The notes beneath the pieces were generated by a model, which saw only the letters and a list, made by a program, of their open reading frames with translations, was not told where the DNA came from and did not search any database. This document shows positions 26,018 through 40,278 of a stretch of DNA of 64,000 bases, piece by piece. Source of the DNA: Agelaius tricolor (lineage: Eukaryota > Chordata > Aves > Passeriformes > Icteridae); the NCBI GenBank assembly GCA_023055355.1, contig JALJCS010000010.1, positions 25,683,001-25,747,000 on the forward strand, given 5' to 3'. The translations under genes and the position numbers were made by a program. Positions within the stretch are counted from its first letter, which is position 1. Every line of letters begins with the position of its first letter.

Positions 26018-29000
26018 GACCAAATCTGTGCCTGAATATTATTTCTGTGTCTGCTGGGGTGGCTTGTTTAAAGTGAGTTTTCTCATGACATGGGATGTCT
26101 GCTGGGTCAGCAGAAACACTACAGCCTGGTGGGGTGATATGGGGAAGGCATGGGGTAACTGAAATGCTCTGTAACCTTCAGGTCACCTTAGTTTTTATCA
26201 GAAAGAAGGTCTGGCTAACCTCAGCTTCAAATTTCCACTCCTGGGACAAGATAAACAGATATGCATCACTGACTACAACCAGTTTGGATTTTATTTGTAG
26301 CCTTACAGATGGAGGCCAGGGAAAACAGCTCAGGTTCAAGGAGAGGTTTGCTGTCTCACCACCAGTATTGATGGATTTACAGCTCTTCCAGGGATTTGGT
26401 CAGCTACACATTTGATAGCTATATCTCTTCTGCTAAGCATTGAGTAGAAGCAGTTCCAGGAAAAAAACCCAACCATACCTACAGAATCTCACCCAGTGCA
26501 TTCTTCACTAGTGACTCCTTTACCACTGTGCTGGGATAGACAATCATTTTTGTCTCTCCTGTTTGACCCCAACTGGGAAAATATACTCTGGGTACTGTTT
26601 TCTTCCAAGATTACTGTATGAGACAGTCAGAAGCTGACCCACAAGACACAAAACTTCACTATTCTTACAATTTCTTTTACTGCATTTGCAGAAGGAAATG
26701 TGACTGATTGGATGCCATTTGTTCCCAGCAAAGCTACTTTGGCTGTTCCTCATCTCTGTGTTATGACCCAGCTGCTTGCACATTGTGCTATTACTTCTCT
26801 CAGATTTTTCCAGGAACCAAAGCTTGATGGATCTGCAATTCCCCAGCACTTCCCACTTCCCTCTCCCCTTTTTTAAAAGGCAGGCATTATATGTTTGATA
26901 CTTTCCATCATTCTGTAACCTCAATGACCTCTCAAATATAACTAACACAGTAAGAAGGGGGTTTCAGCCACTTCTTTAAGTGTTCTAGCAGGCCTTCTCC
27001 TGACAGCAAATGGGGCTTTTAAGAAAATGGCTCCTACCAACACTGAGAGAAGCACCCCTGCTCCAATGCCCAGAGCACAGCTTGTCAGCCTGAGGGCATA
27101 ACAAACAATTTTCTGGCAGTTTCATCAATCACTTCTCTTATCACATGAGAGGGTCACCAGAGGTTTGAATGTAAGAGAGTCACATAGTTGCTCCTGAAAC
27201 AAAAAACTCTGAAAATCTAACAGCCTGAAACAAAAGCCTTGCTAACATCCTGATGTGGTATACATCTAGTTCAACAGCTCTCATGGAAAACAGTGAAGCT
27301 TCCTTAGCATGGATGAAACTACATGACCATGAGAACACTTAAAACATTTTATTTATGTATAAAAACACAAGTCTTTGTAAATGGTACTGCATGCTGTCAC
27401 ACAACTGAATACAAGCTAAGAGTCATGTTGATATAAGCCATCATCATACTTTAAAATAAATACTCAGCTGCTAGAAATCCCAGGTATAAGCCAAACCTAA
27501 CATGTCTCACAGCCAAAAGCAACTTTCCCTTTTAATATGACCATAGACTTCCAGAATTTTCTAAACACTTCAATTCAAAATGGATAGATTGTGTCCAATT
27601 TCATATCTATTAAAGAAAAAAAAATACTTCTCAAACTGATTGCAATGAGGTACTTGCAGAAAATTCACACCTAATCTTGCTGTCAGAAAAATAGCAATTT
27701 GCCAACTAAAATATTTAGGAACTACTCCTCCTTCAGCAGAGAAAGTTTAAAAATATTTGTCTCAAAGAGTTCATGAAGTTCTGTGCATGCATTTGGGAGT
27801 TTGTCCTAGGGAACAGAATTAGAAGATGAAAATATTGTTTTGTACACAAGTTATCGTGGGCTCATCTAGAACACCTTAGGATGATGGAAGCCTAGCTGGT
27901 TTCCCTGGTAATTAGAGATAATCAACAAGCAAAGTTTGATGAAAAGTGCCTGGTACAAAACCATTTACACAAACAAGAAGCTATTCTGAAAGACTTGCAA
28001 AAAGTCAGTGAAGAGGAAATGTCAGTATTCCAAGAAACCTCGTGTTGCTTTGGCAGCCTTGCCTTAATCTACAGAAAAGAGCTTGGGAGCACAAGCCCAC
28101 TATTGGTAGTTTCAAATCCCTTCATGGGGATTCACACTGGGGCAAGGGCCTAAATGCATCCTTAATTACATATTTAAATACAAGAAAATTCTGTAAGCTT
28201 CTTCTCAGCATGCTATTGCTTGTCTGCATTGTACTGCAACTTCCCTTGTAGAAAGAGCCCACGTTGCCTACATTTGATCTTCTGATTCCATTCTGGGGTG
28301 TAATCATGTAAGTTCCCAAGACTTTCATCCAATTTAATCTTGAGCCAACAATTAGCTTCCACCTTTGCATCACTCTTTTTCCTGAAAGATTGCAACTGTA
28401 TAAGAATACCTTGCTTTAAGGACAGATTCTGATATGATATTGAGAGGTTTCCATAAAGAATACTTCTGTTAATCCCAAATTTTCTCATTTATTTTCATAC
28501 TTTGAGTTTAAAAAATTCCTATTCCTAACCTTAGTAGTTAAAATGGCACAATCCACAACAATAGTATTTTTCAGTTATAACATAATGGCAATAAAACACA
28601 ATAGACACTACCCAAAGCCTGTAAATTTGGTTCTATACACAGTTCTTCACTACTGAAAAATGCTGTTCTTCTGAAAAAACTCCTTGTTAAATAGGTAGTT
28701 TTAGGTGAAGGTCCCAAAGGTCAGCCTACTTTGGTGGAGATTATTATAGACTGGACAGTTGAGGTAGACTTACATCCATGTGCAATGATTTAGAGACAGA
28801 GCCAATCCCAGGAGCTCTAAATTGGGAAATGGCACCGGCACTATTCAGCAGAATTCCAAATTTCCATCTCCATTTAAGCATACCACTCCTCTGGGAAAAC
28901 TAATGAACCTCAGAAACAGGGAAGGCTGGAACTGTCAACAGAAGCCATTCTGCTCTGCAGGGTACCCCAGCTTCCTACAGAGGCAATGGAAAGGACCCTG

Positions 29001-29751
29001 ATGGTTTCAAGAGGGAACTTGATCACATTTGCATAATGCAGCCCTGTGAGTCTGAAAGAGCTCCATGGATGTTCAGCTCCTCAGCCCACGCAAGAGGCAC
29101 TGGCGTAAGAGAGGGGAAGAGGTTGCACAGCATCTGCACAGCCTTGTCTGTGTAAAGCTTTCTGCAAGTTTATTTGTTTCAGGAGCCTCACATCTACCTA
29201 TAATCTGTACAAATATATCCAGATTAGACATAGGAAAGGTTTCTTTGGATGTCTGATGCTTTTTATTTGCAGAAACAATACTGATACCAGGGAATCCTGT
29301 TCATTTATTTTAGGCTGATCAAACTTAGCCTTTATTTATTTCCTGGTGTATGTTTCTATTGCTATATTAAAGGTCACGCAACAATGTGTATAGATATAAT
29401 TCCATTTTTTTTTTCCAATACAGGAACTATTATTAACTTTCTCCTGCAAGGCTAAGAATGAACAAGCCATCTTGTAAACCAGAGGGAAATGTAGGTACTT
29501 CCCTATCTTTCCACTGACAGAGGTGAAGTGCTGCCAGCTAAAATTTAGTTCTCAATTATGGGTTTGGAGGACTGCAGCCTCCTGACCCTTCAATGCAATG
29601 TTTGTGTATCACCAACCACACCACCTGACAGCAGAATGGTAAACAGCTATAAGTCTTCAACAGTGAAGAAACTAAAGGTAAAAGATGTTCAGATATTCTA
29701 CAGAAACCTGCCACTCCATTGCTAATCAGAGGACTTAAGAATACTATTCAA

Positions 29752-29778
29752 TTAATTTACCCTTTAAGGGTAATTTAA
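29752..29778. repeat. Near-palindrome, 13-bp arms
   Basis: The centre TTACCCTT-T-AAGGGTAA is perfect over 8 bp; after one T/T mismatch the symmetry continues for 4 more pairs. Confidence 0.8.
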
Positions 29779-30900
29779 ATTTAAACTAATAGTGTCTCAG
29801 TCAATATTGTTACTTGATTACAAACACGGAAATTAAATTTGGAAAATAAAGCGGAACAATGGAAAATAAACGGGAAATGGGAAGGTACTCAGCCAATATT
29901 CCCTCCATGTTCTTTGTGAAGCAAATTGACTGGAGGGAAGGTACATAAATTTCACCAAACAGTGACAATGTTCATAAAAAAGTTTTTTTAGGAAATTGCC
30001 ATGCAAGGGTTATGTTACCAAAATGAATCTCACTTCTCTGGAAAAGTGAACACTACCTCGAATATTCAATTATGAGCACTGGCCCAAGATGGAAACATCG
30101 TGCAGCGAACTCCTTTGGAGCATGGACTTCCCAACTCGTCTCACAATGGGAAGATGAATTGAAGAAAGAAATATTTAACAGAGAGCCAAAAATGCAAAAA
30201 TTTGGGATGCAAGTTGAATTTAAAACAACAGCAAATTTGACACAAAGAGAAACCAGCAATAGATTACTGGAACTTTTTTTTTGTTTACCTCAACATAATT
30301 TTTTAAAGCTACTTTATTTTTAAACATTCAAACATTACCCCATAGCTAAAGGTAAGAGACACGCTCTTTCATGTTTCACACAACTTAAACAAGTAAATGA
30401 AAGGTAAACAGCTTTAATTGCAACATTCAAGCACACTTTCAGAGATTCTCAGCAACTCTCTGAGATTATTTCACTAGTACAATATCATTAATTTAGGAAT
30501 CTAGTGCTCTAGGATCTAGGCTCAGCTGCTGAGCAGCCTAGCTGCCTTTTACATGATGCCAATATTTTATGTTTTTCAAAGTCCATGCTTTTCTAATCTC
30601 AACAAGACCATTAGCACTGCTGCCAGCATTCCATGGGATAAAACACACTTTTTCCAAATACTGTAGGACTCACTACTAGTAGGAAAGGTGCTCCACAATT
30701 GTTCTCATTTTACAGATGAGACATCTATCAGCAATAATGCAGCCACTGCAAATCAGAGGTTTAGTGACAGCCAGCACAGGAATCAGAGCTTTGTCCCATA
30801 TTCCTGTCCACTGTAAGACACAACTCTCCTTCTGAGCCTGCAAACCACAACTATTTGTCTGAAGCCTCCAGCATCTTCCCTACTTCTGTGGACATTTAGA

Positions 30901-30955
30901 AGATAGTTTAGATAGATACAGAGAGAGAGATAAAGAGAGAGAAAGTCAAGAGAGG
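30901..30955. repeat. GATA/GA-rich simple repeat
   Basis: TAGATAGATA is followed by several GAGAGA runs; purine-rich on the plus strand. Confidence 0.8.
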
Positions 30956-32817
30956 TGAATCCAAAAAGTTGGTGGCTAGAGGTATCAGGATGACACACTA
31001 GGACAGGAAAGACAGAACCGGGGAAAATTGGCAATGAAAGTAAAAGTGATGAACACTAACCAAAAAGTTCTGGATACAGGGAGGGGCAGTCAGAGCTACT
31101 GGAAACAAACCAACAATAAATAGTGATGGAACAGAGCAAACACAATCCCTTCTCCCTGTATGCAGCAATGACTTGGCAAAGAGACAGAGGCTGAAAGAAC
31201 AGCCCAGTCTCTTGGATGGAAGGTTGGTAAAAAGAGTAGAGAAGTAAGACAAAAAGTTATCTGAATCAAGAGAGAAAGTGGTCACAACTTCACCAAGAAA
31301 ATAACATATAATCTGTCAATGGAAATGCACAGTTGCTGTTGGTCACAGCTGAAAAGCCTTTGCCAAAGACTTTGAAGTTTGTTCCTTGGCAGGGATGATG
31401 GGGCTTGGTAAAAGTGGCAGCACAAGTAGCTGACCACCACCATTTCTGAAACAGCAAAGGAGCCCAGAGCACAGCACTGGTTTTGATGGATTATCTCAGG
31501 AACTAACTGGCCCTTCACCACTGCTGGGAGCTGTGCTGTGCTTCCCAGAGCACAGGGAGCTTAAGTCAGAACAAGCTGTTCACTTTTTGTCTTCTCCCAA
31601 GTGTCTCCTTGTAAAGGGATAACTCAAGTGGAGGCTGCTCTGTGGAAATCTCCAAGGAGCACCAGCATGGCAGGGGGAGGGGTGCTCAGCCATCTAAGCC
31701 ATGGCCTTTCTTTCCTAATTACACTTGTTTGCCAAGATGTAATTATTTTGCCTGCTTTGTCTTCAGCTTGACAGTCTGGTGATCTCAGAGTCACCACCCT
31801 GCATGCTGACCTGGCAGAGCTCCTCTCCATCCTTTCCTAGAATAGGGGTATCTTATAGACAAGATAGACTTCACAGACTCAGCAAAACTATTCCTATGAT
31901 TCCCACTTCCATAACTGCTTTATATGTTTGGGTATTAAATTTCACCCAGCCCTTCTTCCCACACCTACACAAAGCATTTCATTCCAACTATGCAGGGAAT
32001 AGAAGCTGTAAGTAGATATTATCAGCATTATCCCAGACCCTCCAAAGTCAACGAACTATTAAGTTAAGCAGTCACTGCAGCAGGATCTGAGTACTTAACT
32101 ACTAAATAACTGAGATGAACCAGCCTGTCTTAATGCAGGATTATCCTGTGTCCACATTAATACCAGGTGAGCTGCTACAGCACACAGTTACAAAAAGTAC
32201 TTCAGCCTTCTGAGAATTTGTATTTACATATTTCCTCTATGATGGCTGATAAACCAAAGGAAATCTATTACTTTCCAGGTTATGCAGCCTCACAGGCCAT
32301 GACCAGAGTTATTCAACTGAATGTATTCCCATGACAAATAAGACAAATCAGTCCAATAATGCTACAGACCAAGAAGGAATTTTTTACTGTGGAAAAGGAC
32401 TCCCTGAGATGAGACCCAGTCAGAGCTCTGAGCTGTCTGGGCTTGCTCCTTGCAATTTTCTCATGCCATCAATACTGTGCTGAAACCCTGAAGATCATCT
32501 CACTTTTCCACTGATGTAGTATGCACATCTGGTGCCAGGGGAAAAGGCAGAGCCCTGTCACTTCAGTTTTGTCATGGAAACTGAGAACTCTCCCTCTAGA
32601 AGAGCATTTACAAAGGGCCCTTATCACCCTGCAAAGGGGCATGGAGTTCCCAAGAACTGACAGACTCCAGGGATGCAGCTAAAGCCATTGATTTTCTCTC
32701 TGCATCTTCTCCTCACAGGAATGGTGCTTCCAGAGCAAATTCCCTCCCTAAATCTGGTAGCTGACAGTACAGACATCCCAGAGGCCTTTTGCTTACCAGC
32801 TTTTCCCCACACATGAC

Positions 32818-32837
32818 TTAAGATTGCTCAATCTTAA
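32818..32837. repeat. Perfect 9-bp inverted repeat
   Basis: TTAAGATTG and CAATCTTAA are exact inverted repeats separated by CT. The gap is too tight for an RNA hairpin loop, so it is better read as a palindromic DNA site. Confidence 0.85.
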
Positions 32838-34933
32838 AGGCTGCTTCAGGGTGATTAATTTCCCTCAGAAAGATCAAGCCCTGAAGTTTCACCCAGAGCT
32901 CACTGCAGGCTTTTATAAAAACAGTGGCTGAATCAGTGAAAGTGGGCATGATGGGTTTCCCAATGCATGGTTAGGGAAAAAGTAAACGTACAAATAAACA
33001 GAACTGTAATCCTAGTCTGTGCTGGATTTTCCATGGATGCTCTCAGTGTCCCTCATCTACAGGTCCTTTGACCCATCATAGCTGTGCAAGCCCTCATCCT
33101 GCATCCCTGCAGCCAGAGCCCTGGACGAGTGAGTTGGTGTCATGGTAATTTATCACACTGCCTCCCTCAGAAACAATGTACACCCCTAGATGGCCCAAAA
33201 TGGAGTTGACATCTCAGATATTCAAAGGGATTTCTCTCCCTCATTATTCCCTATCACCTGAGACTGTCCCTGGTGTTGGAAGCAGAAGTACTTTGGATAT
33301 TTCTCCTCTTCAGTCTGCTGGCCAAACACCCCCCAGCTGTGAACAGCTTTATTTTACACTCCCAGCTCCAGGTGAGACCACTGACAGACACATCCCCAGG
33401 GACCGGCTTGCACGATAGGAAATCTGCAAAGTGCACTCATCTTTGCTACCTTGCCAGTTTTCTAGGCCAAACATTATTAACAGAGAAAATAAAGCTAAGG
33501 GGAAAAAAGGAGATACTGTGCCCAGCCTTGTCAGTGAAACAAACATACCATGCCCCAAACCAGCCTTTGCTGGAATTTCCATGCCCACACCAGTGCAGCA
33601 GGTGTGTGGCTATCTGGGGATGTTTGATTATCCCACACTGAGGATTTTTTAAGCCCGTGGGAGCTAGAGTTAAACCTGGTTGCCACCCGTTCCTACTGAG
33701 AGCTCTCTTTCTGGAACATGCCTACAGAGGAGCAAGTCTGAACGTTTTGGTGGGTTTAAAATAGCTCTCAACCAACTTGAGAAAAGCAGGGCTGGTTTGG
33801 GAGTGCTTCTGGCAGGGTTGGCTGAGAAGGCACAAGTTTGCATTTGTACTTTTGACTTCTCTGTTGTAGGCATGATAGTGCAGGAACTGTGCCGATTGTT
33901 GTGTTCTGGTATGTCCAAACAGCTTTGCTCTTCCAAACCCCTTCACTTCTCCTTCAAGGGGGAAAACTAAACTCTTTTACTCTTAACCTTCCCACCTGCT
34001 GGCAGGCTAATTCTCACCAGAGGGCATGCACTTTCTTGGATACATACTTTCCCAGACATTCTTGATAGAGGTAGCTGTCTGCCCAGGATTCAGACGGGCT
34101 TCTTTCAGGTCCTGGTACCATATGCTGTTAATATATGGCATGATAGGAAATGGGAATAAAAAGGCATGAGGTGTGACAGCTCCTATCCTAAGATACAACT
34201 TGTAGATTGGTGTGGGGCATCACACAATGATTAAGTCACCCTGGGGATTAAAATGGAGCCCATTGCAGCCTTGGCTGAAAAACCAGAGCAGACTGAGCAG
34301 TTGGCACTGCAAGTGCCAGAACGCACAGAGGCTGGTTTCCTCCTCCTTCCTTGCATCTTGTGGCCGACCCACTTGCTCCAGCTGAGGCTTTTCTGCAGTT
34401 TTGGCGCTTAGGAAAGTTTTGCCTGAGTTGATGCCCCAGGCTTTGTGCAGGGGGGCACTGACACTGCAGCATTTTGCCCCCAGCTGTGTGTTCCCCACCA
34501 CTGCTGGGCTGAGTCCCGTGCTCCCAGCAAACCCCTAGAGCCCACAGCAGTGGGCAGCAGGCACAGCTCCCATCTGAGGTGGGGAAGGCAAAGCACTTTC
34601 CAAAGAATCTGAACAGACCCATGTGAGCGCCACAGTCTGAGCTAACATCAGATTTCAAGTGGAAGAGCTGCTGGCGACTTGCCCAGATTCCCTGGCCTGC
34701 TGCCTGCCAAGTCCTCAGAGACTATTTTTGTCATTATTTATTTATTAAAATTAACTGTCTTGGGGCTGGACCGCAGACAGACAGAATCTAAAAATGCAGA
34801 CACTCAGTGGAAAGCTAGCTGGGAGGTAGGTGGAGAGGTTAATAATAATATCTGGTCCAGTCCCATTAAAGGGCAAAAAACCCCAACCTTCTAAGAGAGT
34901 TTGTGGCTTAACAGGCTTAAATTCTTGCAATTC

Positions 34934-34957
34934 TTCTAGGCACCAGGTTGCCTAGAA
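34934..34957. repeat. Perfect 9-bp-stem hairpin
   Basis: TTCTAGGCA and TGCCTAGAA are exact inverted repeats around CCAGGT. Confidence 0.85.
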
Positions 34958-35214
34958 AGACGAGGTGCTGGCTCACCTGGCAGGTACAATGTGCCATTTC
35001 CATACAGACTGGCAGACTGGGCCACAGCTTATGAATTTGGAGAAAGGTCATGAACTAGCAGGAGCAAGAAAACAGTGCTGTGAAGGTTGACAACCCACTG
35101 TACCAATATTGAACGGGAGACCACTTCTAGGAGCAACCTGAATCAGTAACTGATCCTTCACTACAAATCATTTTTATCTGCTGGGATCCTCTACCAGGCA
35201 CTCCAGGCACTCTC

Positions 35215-35226
35215 TTTTTTTTTTTT
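35215..35226. repeat. T12 homopolymer
   Basis: Twelve consecutive T on the plus strand. Confidence 0.9.
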
Positions 35227-38200
35227 GGCTGTCTGAGACCACCAAATTATATCACTATTATACAGGCTGCTTGTAAGTGAGCAGCCATGTCGACTTCTGC
35301 TTCTAGATACCTTGCCTTTTTCTAGTTCCTTACAAACCTAAAGAGAAGCTCTCCCCAACCTGTGCTGAAACCAAGCCAAGGAGGCCATACATCCCATATT
35401 AAGCCCAAACCACACTCTGCTATTTGGAGAATGCAAATCCAGCCAAAGCCACAAACAAAATGGCTTGTTCTAAAATGCATTTCCAGATGGATCGTGATGA
35501 ATGAAGTACAGAACACCTACAAAGAGATTTTCATCTTCAAAAGGAACCAGTGCATCTGATCTCTCCGAAAACCAGGTCTGGGAATGGGGAAACTATGGAA
35601 AGGGAGAATATCTCTTTCTACAACAGAAATACTTCACACTCAGATGAATGCTTTCCACCCACAGAACATAAAGCATTTTTTCTAAAAGCAAGCACTATTC
35701 TGGTTTCACTCAGAGTAGCAGAAGCAAGGCATGTAAACCATTGCTCAGGGTCACACAACACAATATGGTATTGTCAGCTCTTTGACCTTGCTTTTCCAGG
35801 GCTTACCTTGCCCTATTGTGCTGCCTGGACAATGTGTTGATAGACAACAGGCTTTCTAATCCAACAGAGCCCTGTAAATCACAGCTACCAGTCTGCCCAC
35901 ACGGTGCCTGGCTTTAACTGATTCAGGAGCTGGCAGCTGTTGCCAGCACAACACCGATGCAGGAAACCTCATCCTGTTCACACATTAACAGCAGGAGCCT
36001 TGCAATCATGACACAGCACACTGCTGGGAGTGCCATGCAGGAATCACACTCACCTGGGATGCTGCTGGACTCTTCTCCAGCACCAGAGAGGGGGTGTCAG
36101 TAGTTCACGTGGCTCACACCACTATGAATATCCCCGTGGTAAGGCATTTACCCTGGTTTCAGAGGGATTTCTTGATGCAAATGGATTCACAGGTATAATG
36201 CTGCTTTAGCACACTCTGAAAAAGCCAGAATGTGTGCAGATTACCTGACAAATTCAAGGTCTCTCCTTTTTGCACTAATCCAGGCCTGGGATTTGGGTGC
36301 CTTCTTTAGGCAGATTGAAATCACAGCCCAAATCCCTACAATGCTATCAGCACAAGATTTTAGTAACACCTTACAGACTACATGCAAGGATCTCCCTAAA
36401 GAAAGCTTTGCTTGTATTCCAAGCCTCACAGCCTATCAAACATAATGCACAAAATCTTCTCTTCTCCCATTTAGAACAACACTTTAACTAGGAAGGCTGT
36501 TTCCATGAGATGTGCACACATTTCAAAATGTAAATATAGCAGAGCAGGAAAAGAAAAAGGACTCTTTGACTACTAATGAATCACCCTTGTTGAAAGCTTC
36601 CTTTGGGGCATTCTGCCATCTGAGTCACTTTGCTCTGCATGCTTCTTAGCTTGGCTCTCTCCAGGCTTCATTCACCTGACATACATCTCTCTTTAGGCTG
36701 TAGGGATACATGCCTCTGCTTTTGCAATTTTGTATTAGCCAGGCAATGGGTGAATATATGGGTATAGATAATTTAAGGTGACTTTAAGGACAATGATGAA
36801 GGGGACACAAGCATTCTTTAAAACAGCATTTTTCTTTCAAGAATAATGGTACAGTCAGAACAGCACTTGTATACCACTCCTCATCTTCAGGAGGACTTTG
36901 CTAAACATTAACCAGCTGCTCTTCATATCAGTTGTGGCATGGACTCTATAAACATGCATTAATTTCCTCATCAGTTTAACAAAGATGAAATTGATAAATC
37001 AAAATGAGTTGCTAAGAGAGCAGCTTAAATTAAAGACATGCATGACAACTTGGGCCCTCTCAAGCCCTATGATCTGGCCTAGCTGTTAACAGAGGAAGTG
37101 TTACCTGCTTTCTCCTCTTTTGCTCTGATGCAATCCAGGTCAGATCCCCTTAGTTAGATGCATTAAACCATATATTACCACTTCAAGAGCTGTGTTCTGG
37201 CCAGTTTCTCTCACACTAAATTCAAACACAATTTCACCCACACAAGCACTAACAAGCATGCTATGTCTCCTGTCTTCCCTTGTATCATCTCAAACTACCC
37301 TTCTCTCCCTTCCTCAGGTAATTTCAGATCCAGCGAGTTCCCAGATTTGGGTCTCCACATGCCACAAAAATATTTATTCTGCCACAGCAAGTGCTTCTTT
37401 TGGTGGCTGTGCCAGGCTATGCACGTTCATAGTGTGCATTAAACCAGGCCAGAAGATTTCCCTTCTGCTGAGGAGAAATCACATCTGGTAGGTACATCCC
37501 TGACCAGCACTGCCTCCAACAGACCCTGCCAGAGTTCCCTGTCTTAATGAACCAAGCTGTCACTCCTTCATCCTCGGCAGCTCCTTCCCTCCATCTAGCC
37601 CTGGCAGCCTCCACCTGTTCCTTCTGCCAGCGGAACAGGCAAAACACGATTTCAATAAAAGCATGGGAAGAAAGCTGTGTGAAGCCTACCCTGTGCAAGA
37701 GCTCAAGACCCCACGGTCAGGATCTGCTTTAACACAAGATCCAATGGCCTCCAAGTAACTCTCCTGCACATAACCACTGATCTATGCTGCTGGGCAAGGG
37801 CAAGCAGAGGGGAAAGTATTCTGCAGAGTACTCTGCTTCACCTCCTGTTTTTCTGACATGGTTAGACACTGTGAAACAGCCTGCACAGAGAAACTGCAGT
37901 ACACCTGCTCAGCTGCCGGGCTGACTCACTGCCAGGGCCACACGAACATCAGCGTGACTGCGGCACAAGTGACACTCCAGCCTCCCTCACTCCTGCTCCT
38001 GGTAACTCTGCATGGGCAAGAGGACACCACACCACACTGTGGGAAGGTTTGATCTGCAAAGTTACCTCTGTCCACTTCCACGGGCTCAGAGCCTGGAAGA
38101 AGAGGTGGTGGCAGCAACACAAGGACAGGGCACGGGGCTGTGCCAGCAGAGTGCATTGGATGGATACTGACCCTGGGATGACTGAGCTTGCTAGCAGCCT

Positions 38201-38999
38201 GCTGTGTTTACACTTATACAGCAGATGGTTCCTTTAAAACAGAAAAGCTCAAAACAGGAGGTAGCCCTACCACCAAGTTGTTTAGTGAAAGTTTCCTACA
38301 ATTTTTCCATTGTCAGTCCCAGCTGAGAGATGTTTGTTATGGAGAAGTCACATGTGAAAAAAGCACGTGCATGCCAGGAAATCTCTGTGTTAGTCCCAAT
38401 GTAAGATCTGTCACAAGACATTGTGGGTCTCATTTTCAGACTGTTTCTTGCATTCAGCCCCTTGTCCTCTCCTCCCTTCACCCTCTTCTTTGAATCCTCC
38501 TTCATACAATATTGCACAATCATTACCCACTCAGCCTGTTGCCATAAACCCACAGCCCCCTTCCAAGGGAGCAGCAGGTCTTGGGCACACTTGGCCCATT
38601 TTGGTGCCACCAAAGACTCTGCACTTCCCTGCATCCTACATAGAACACCACCAGACTGCTAATTCAGCTAGCTCACGAGATTTTGTTCAGCAGGCAACAG
38701 ATAAGCACTTCACAATTCATTTTAATTGCAACTTCTTTGTAGTGTTTTCCTTTATTCAAGGGAGAGAAGAAAATTTAAAAATTGCTTGATCCAGTCCAGA
38801 TTATAACTGATCCTTGCTTTCAAAAGGACAAGTTTACTCTGAAAATAACAACTCCAAATGACGTCTCACAGCTGTCTCTCCTCAGCTCCATGCACCATCC
38901 TACTGATCCTCCTAGTTTCTCTCTCAGGCTGTTGCCCTTGCCTGTATGGATACAGGCCCACCAGCCTCCTCCATCTCAGCAAGGTGTCTACTGTCTCCT

Positions 39000-39023
39000 C
39001 ACACACACACACACACTCTCTCT
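39000..39023. repeat. (CA)8 followed by (CT)4
   Basis: A compound dinucleotide microsatellite inside a pyrimidine-rich stretch at about 38.9-39.0 kb. This biased composition also explains the overlapping frames of about 150 codons on both strands there. Confidence 0.95.
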
Positions 39024-40253
39024 TTTGCATCCCATTTTCAGTTTGGCCCTTCCCAGGGTCCCACAGACCCAACTCCACCATCCCATACATCTCACTTCTT
39101 CCCAGCAGTGAAGAGAAGAAGAGGAGGCTGCCACTGCCTTCTCTTTCCATGGATGGCACGGAAGGGGTGGAGAGCAGAGGAGAGCAGGCAGGCAGGACTG
39201 CAAGCACCAAATTCAGCAAGGAATCTGTAGGGAAGCCATCAGCACCTCTCAGTTCTTGCCCTTTACCTGCACACCACAGACCAGGCCTTTCCTCTTCAGT
39301 CCAACACACAAATAATTGCCCATAGTAACCTCTTCCCTTTGCTCCCCCACATTCAAATTTAAAGCTGCATTCCCACGAATAAAAAACCCAGACACCAAGC
39401 CTCCAAGTCGACTGTATTTTCTTTAATTCCTAGCAGAAGTCTGCTGTTCAGAGTTTAGTCAAAGGTGCTGTGAGAACCCTCTCTGCTCTGCCACACCAAT
39501 TTCCACTGCAGATCACATCAGTAATCAGCATGCTGTGGTATGCAGGAGTGGTCAGGCAGCTCATGCCTGTTCAAGTGCAGCTACATTCAAAAGTTGGACT
39601 GAACAGTAGGAAATACAGAAGCCCACAAGCTCATTATTTATTCTGTAGAAATGTCTAGAGGCAAGAGGAGGCAGTCACACTGTTTAGTCAATGAAAAATG
39701 CTCTTTAGGAAGATTTTAGATGTCTAAATTCACAAGACCCACTTGGGAACTTTCAGGTGCCTGAGGCATACCATGCTGAGAGCCGAGGCACCACAGGAAA
39801 GAATGGCTTTGGAAACTTCATTTCACATTTTAACCAATCCAGTGGGACGCAAGAAGGTTTTACTCTTTCCTCAGAGCTCTCCTAAGCTCCCTCATTACTG
39901 AGGCTGGAACACCAAGGGCCTCAGGAAGCCGTAACCATTCCCTTTGTACTGCAAGGCACATGGGTCAAGCCAAGAGTCCCATAAATTCACCGTGGCAAAT
40001 ATGAGATGCTGCACAACATAACCCAACCCACTTTCTTATGGCACCATGATCAAGACAGACAAACTCTGTGCATGCTCATGCAGGAGGATCAGACCACCTC
40101 AAGTCTTCATCACACTCCTCAAACAGCCCAGCACAGAGAGGGATTTTGCTGGCTCAAGGGACTGAGCTTGGATTAGACACATGATCACTGCAGAGGGCTC
40201 TAATGCAGCCTCCCAGGCTCAAAGCAAGGAAAAGCTCACAAACACAGCTGTGC

Positions 40254-40278
40254 AAAAAAAAAAAAAAAGAAAAAAAAA
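40254..40278. repeat. Poly-A run (A15-G-A9)
   Basis: No recognisable retrocopy lies to its left and no clear target-site duplication was seen. Confidence 0.9.

Noticed and set aside
38858..39325. Overlapping 147-155-codon frames on both strands
   Set aside because: They arise from a C/T-rich low-complexity segment containing a CA/CT microsatellite; there is no domain or conserved motif.
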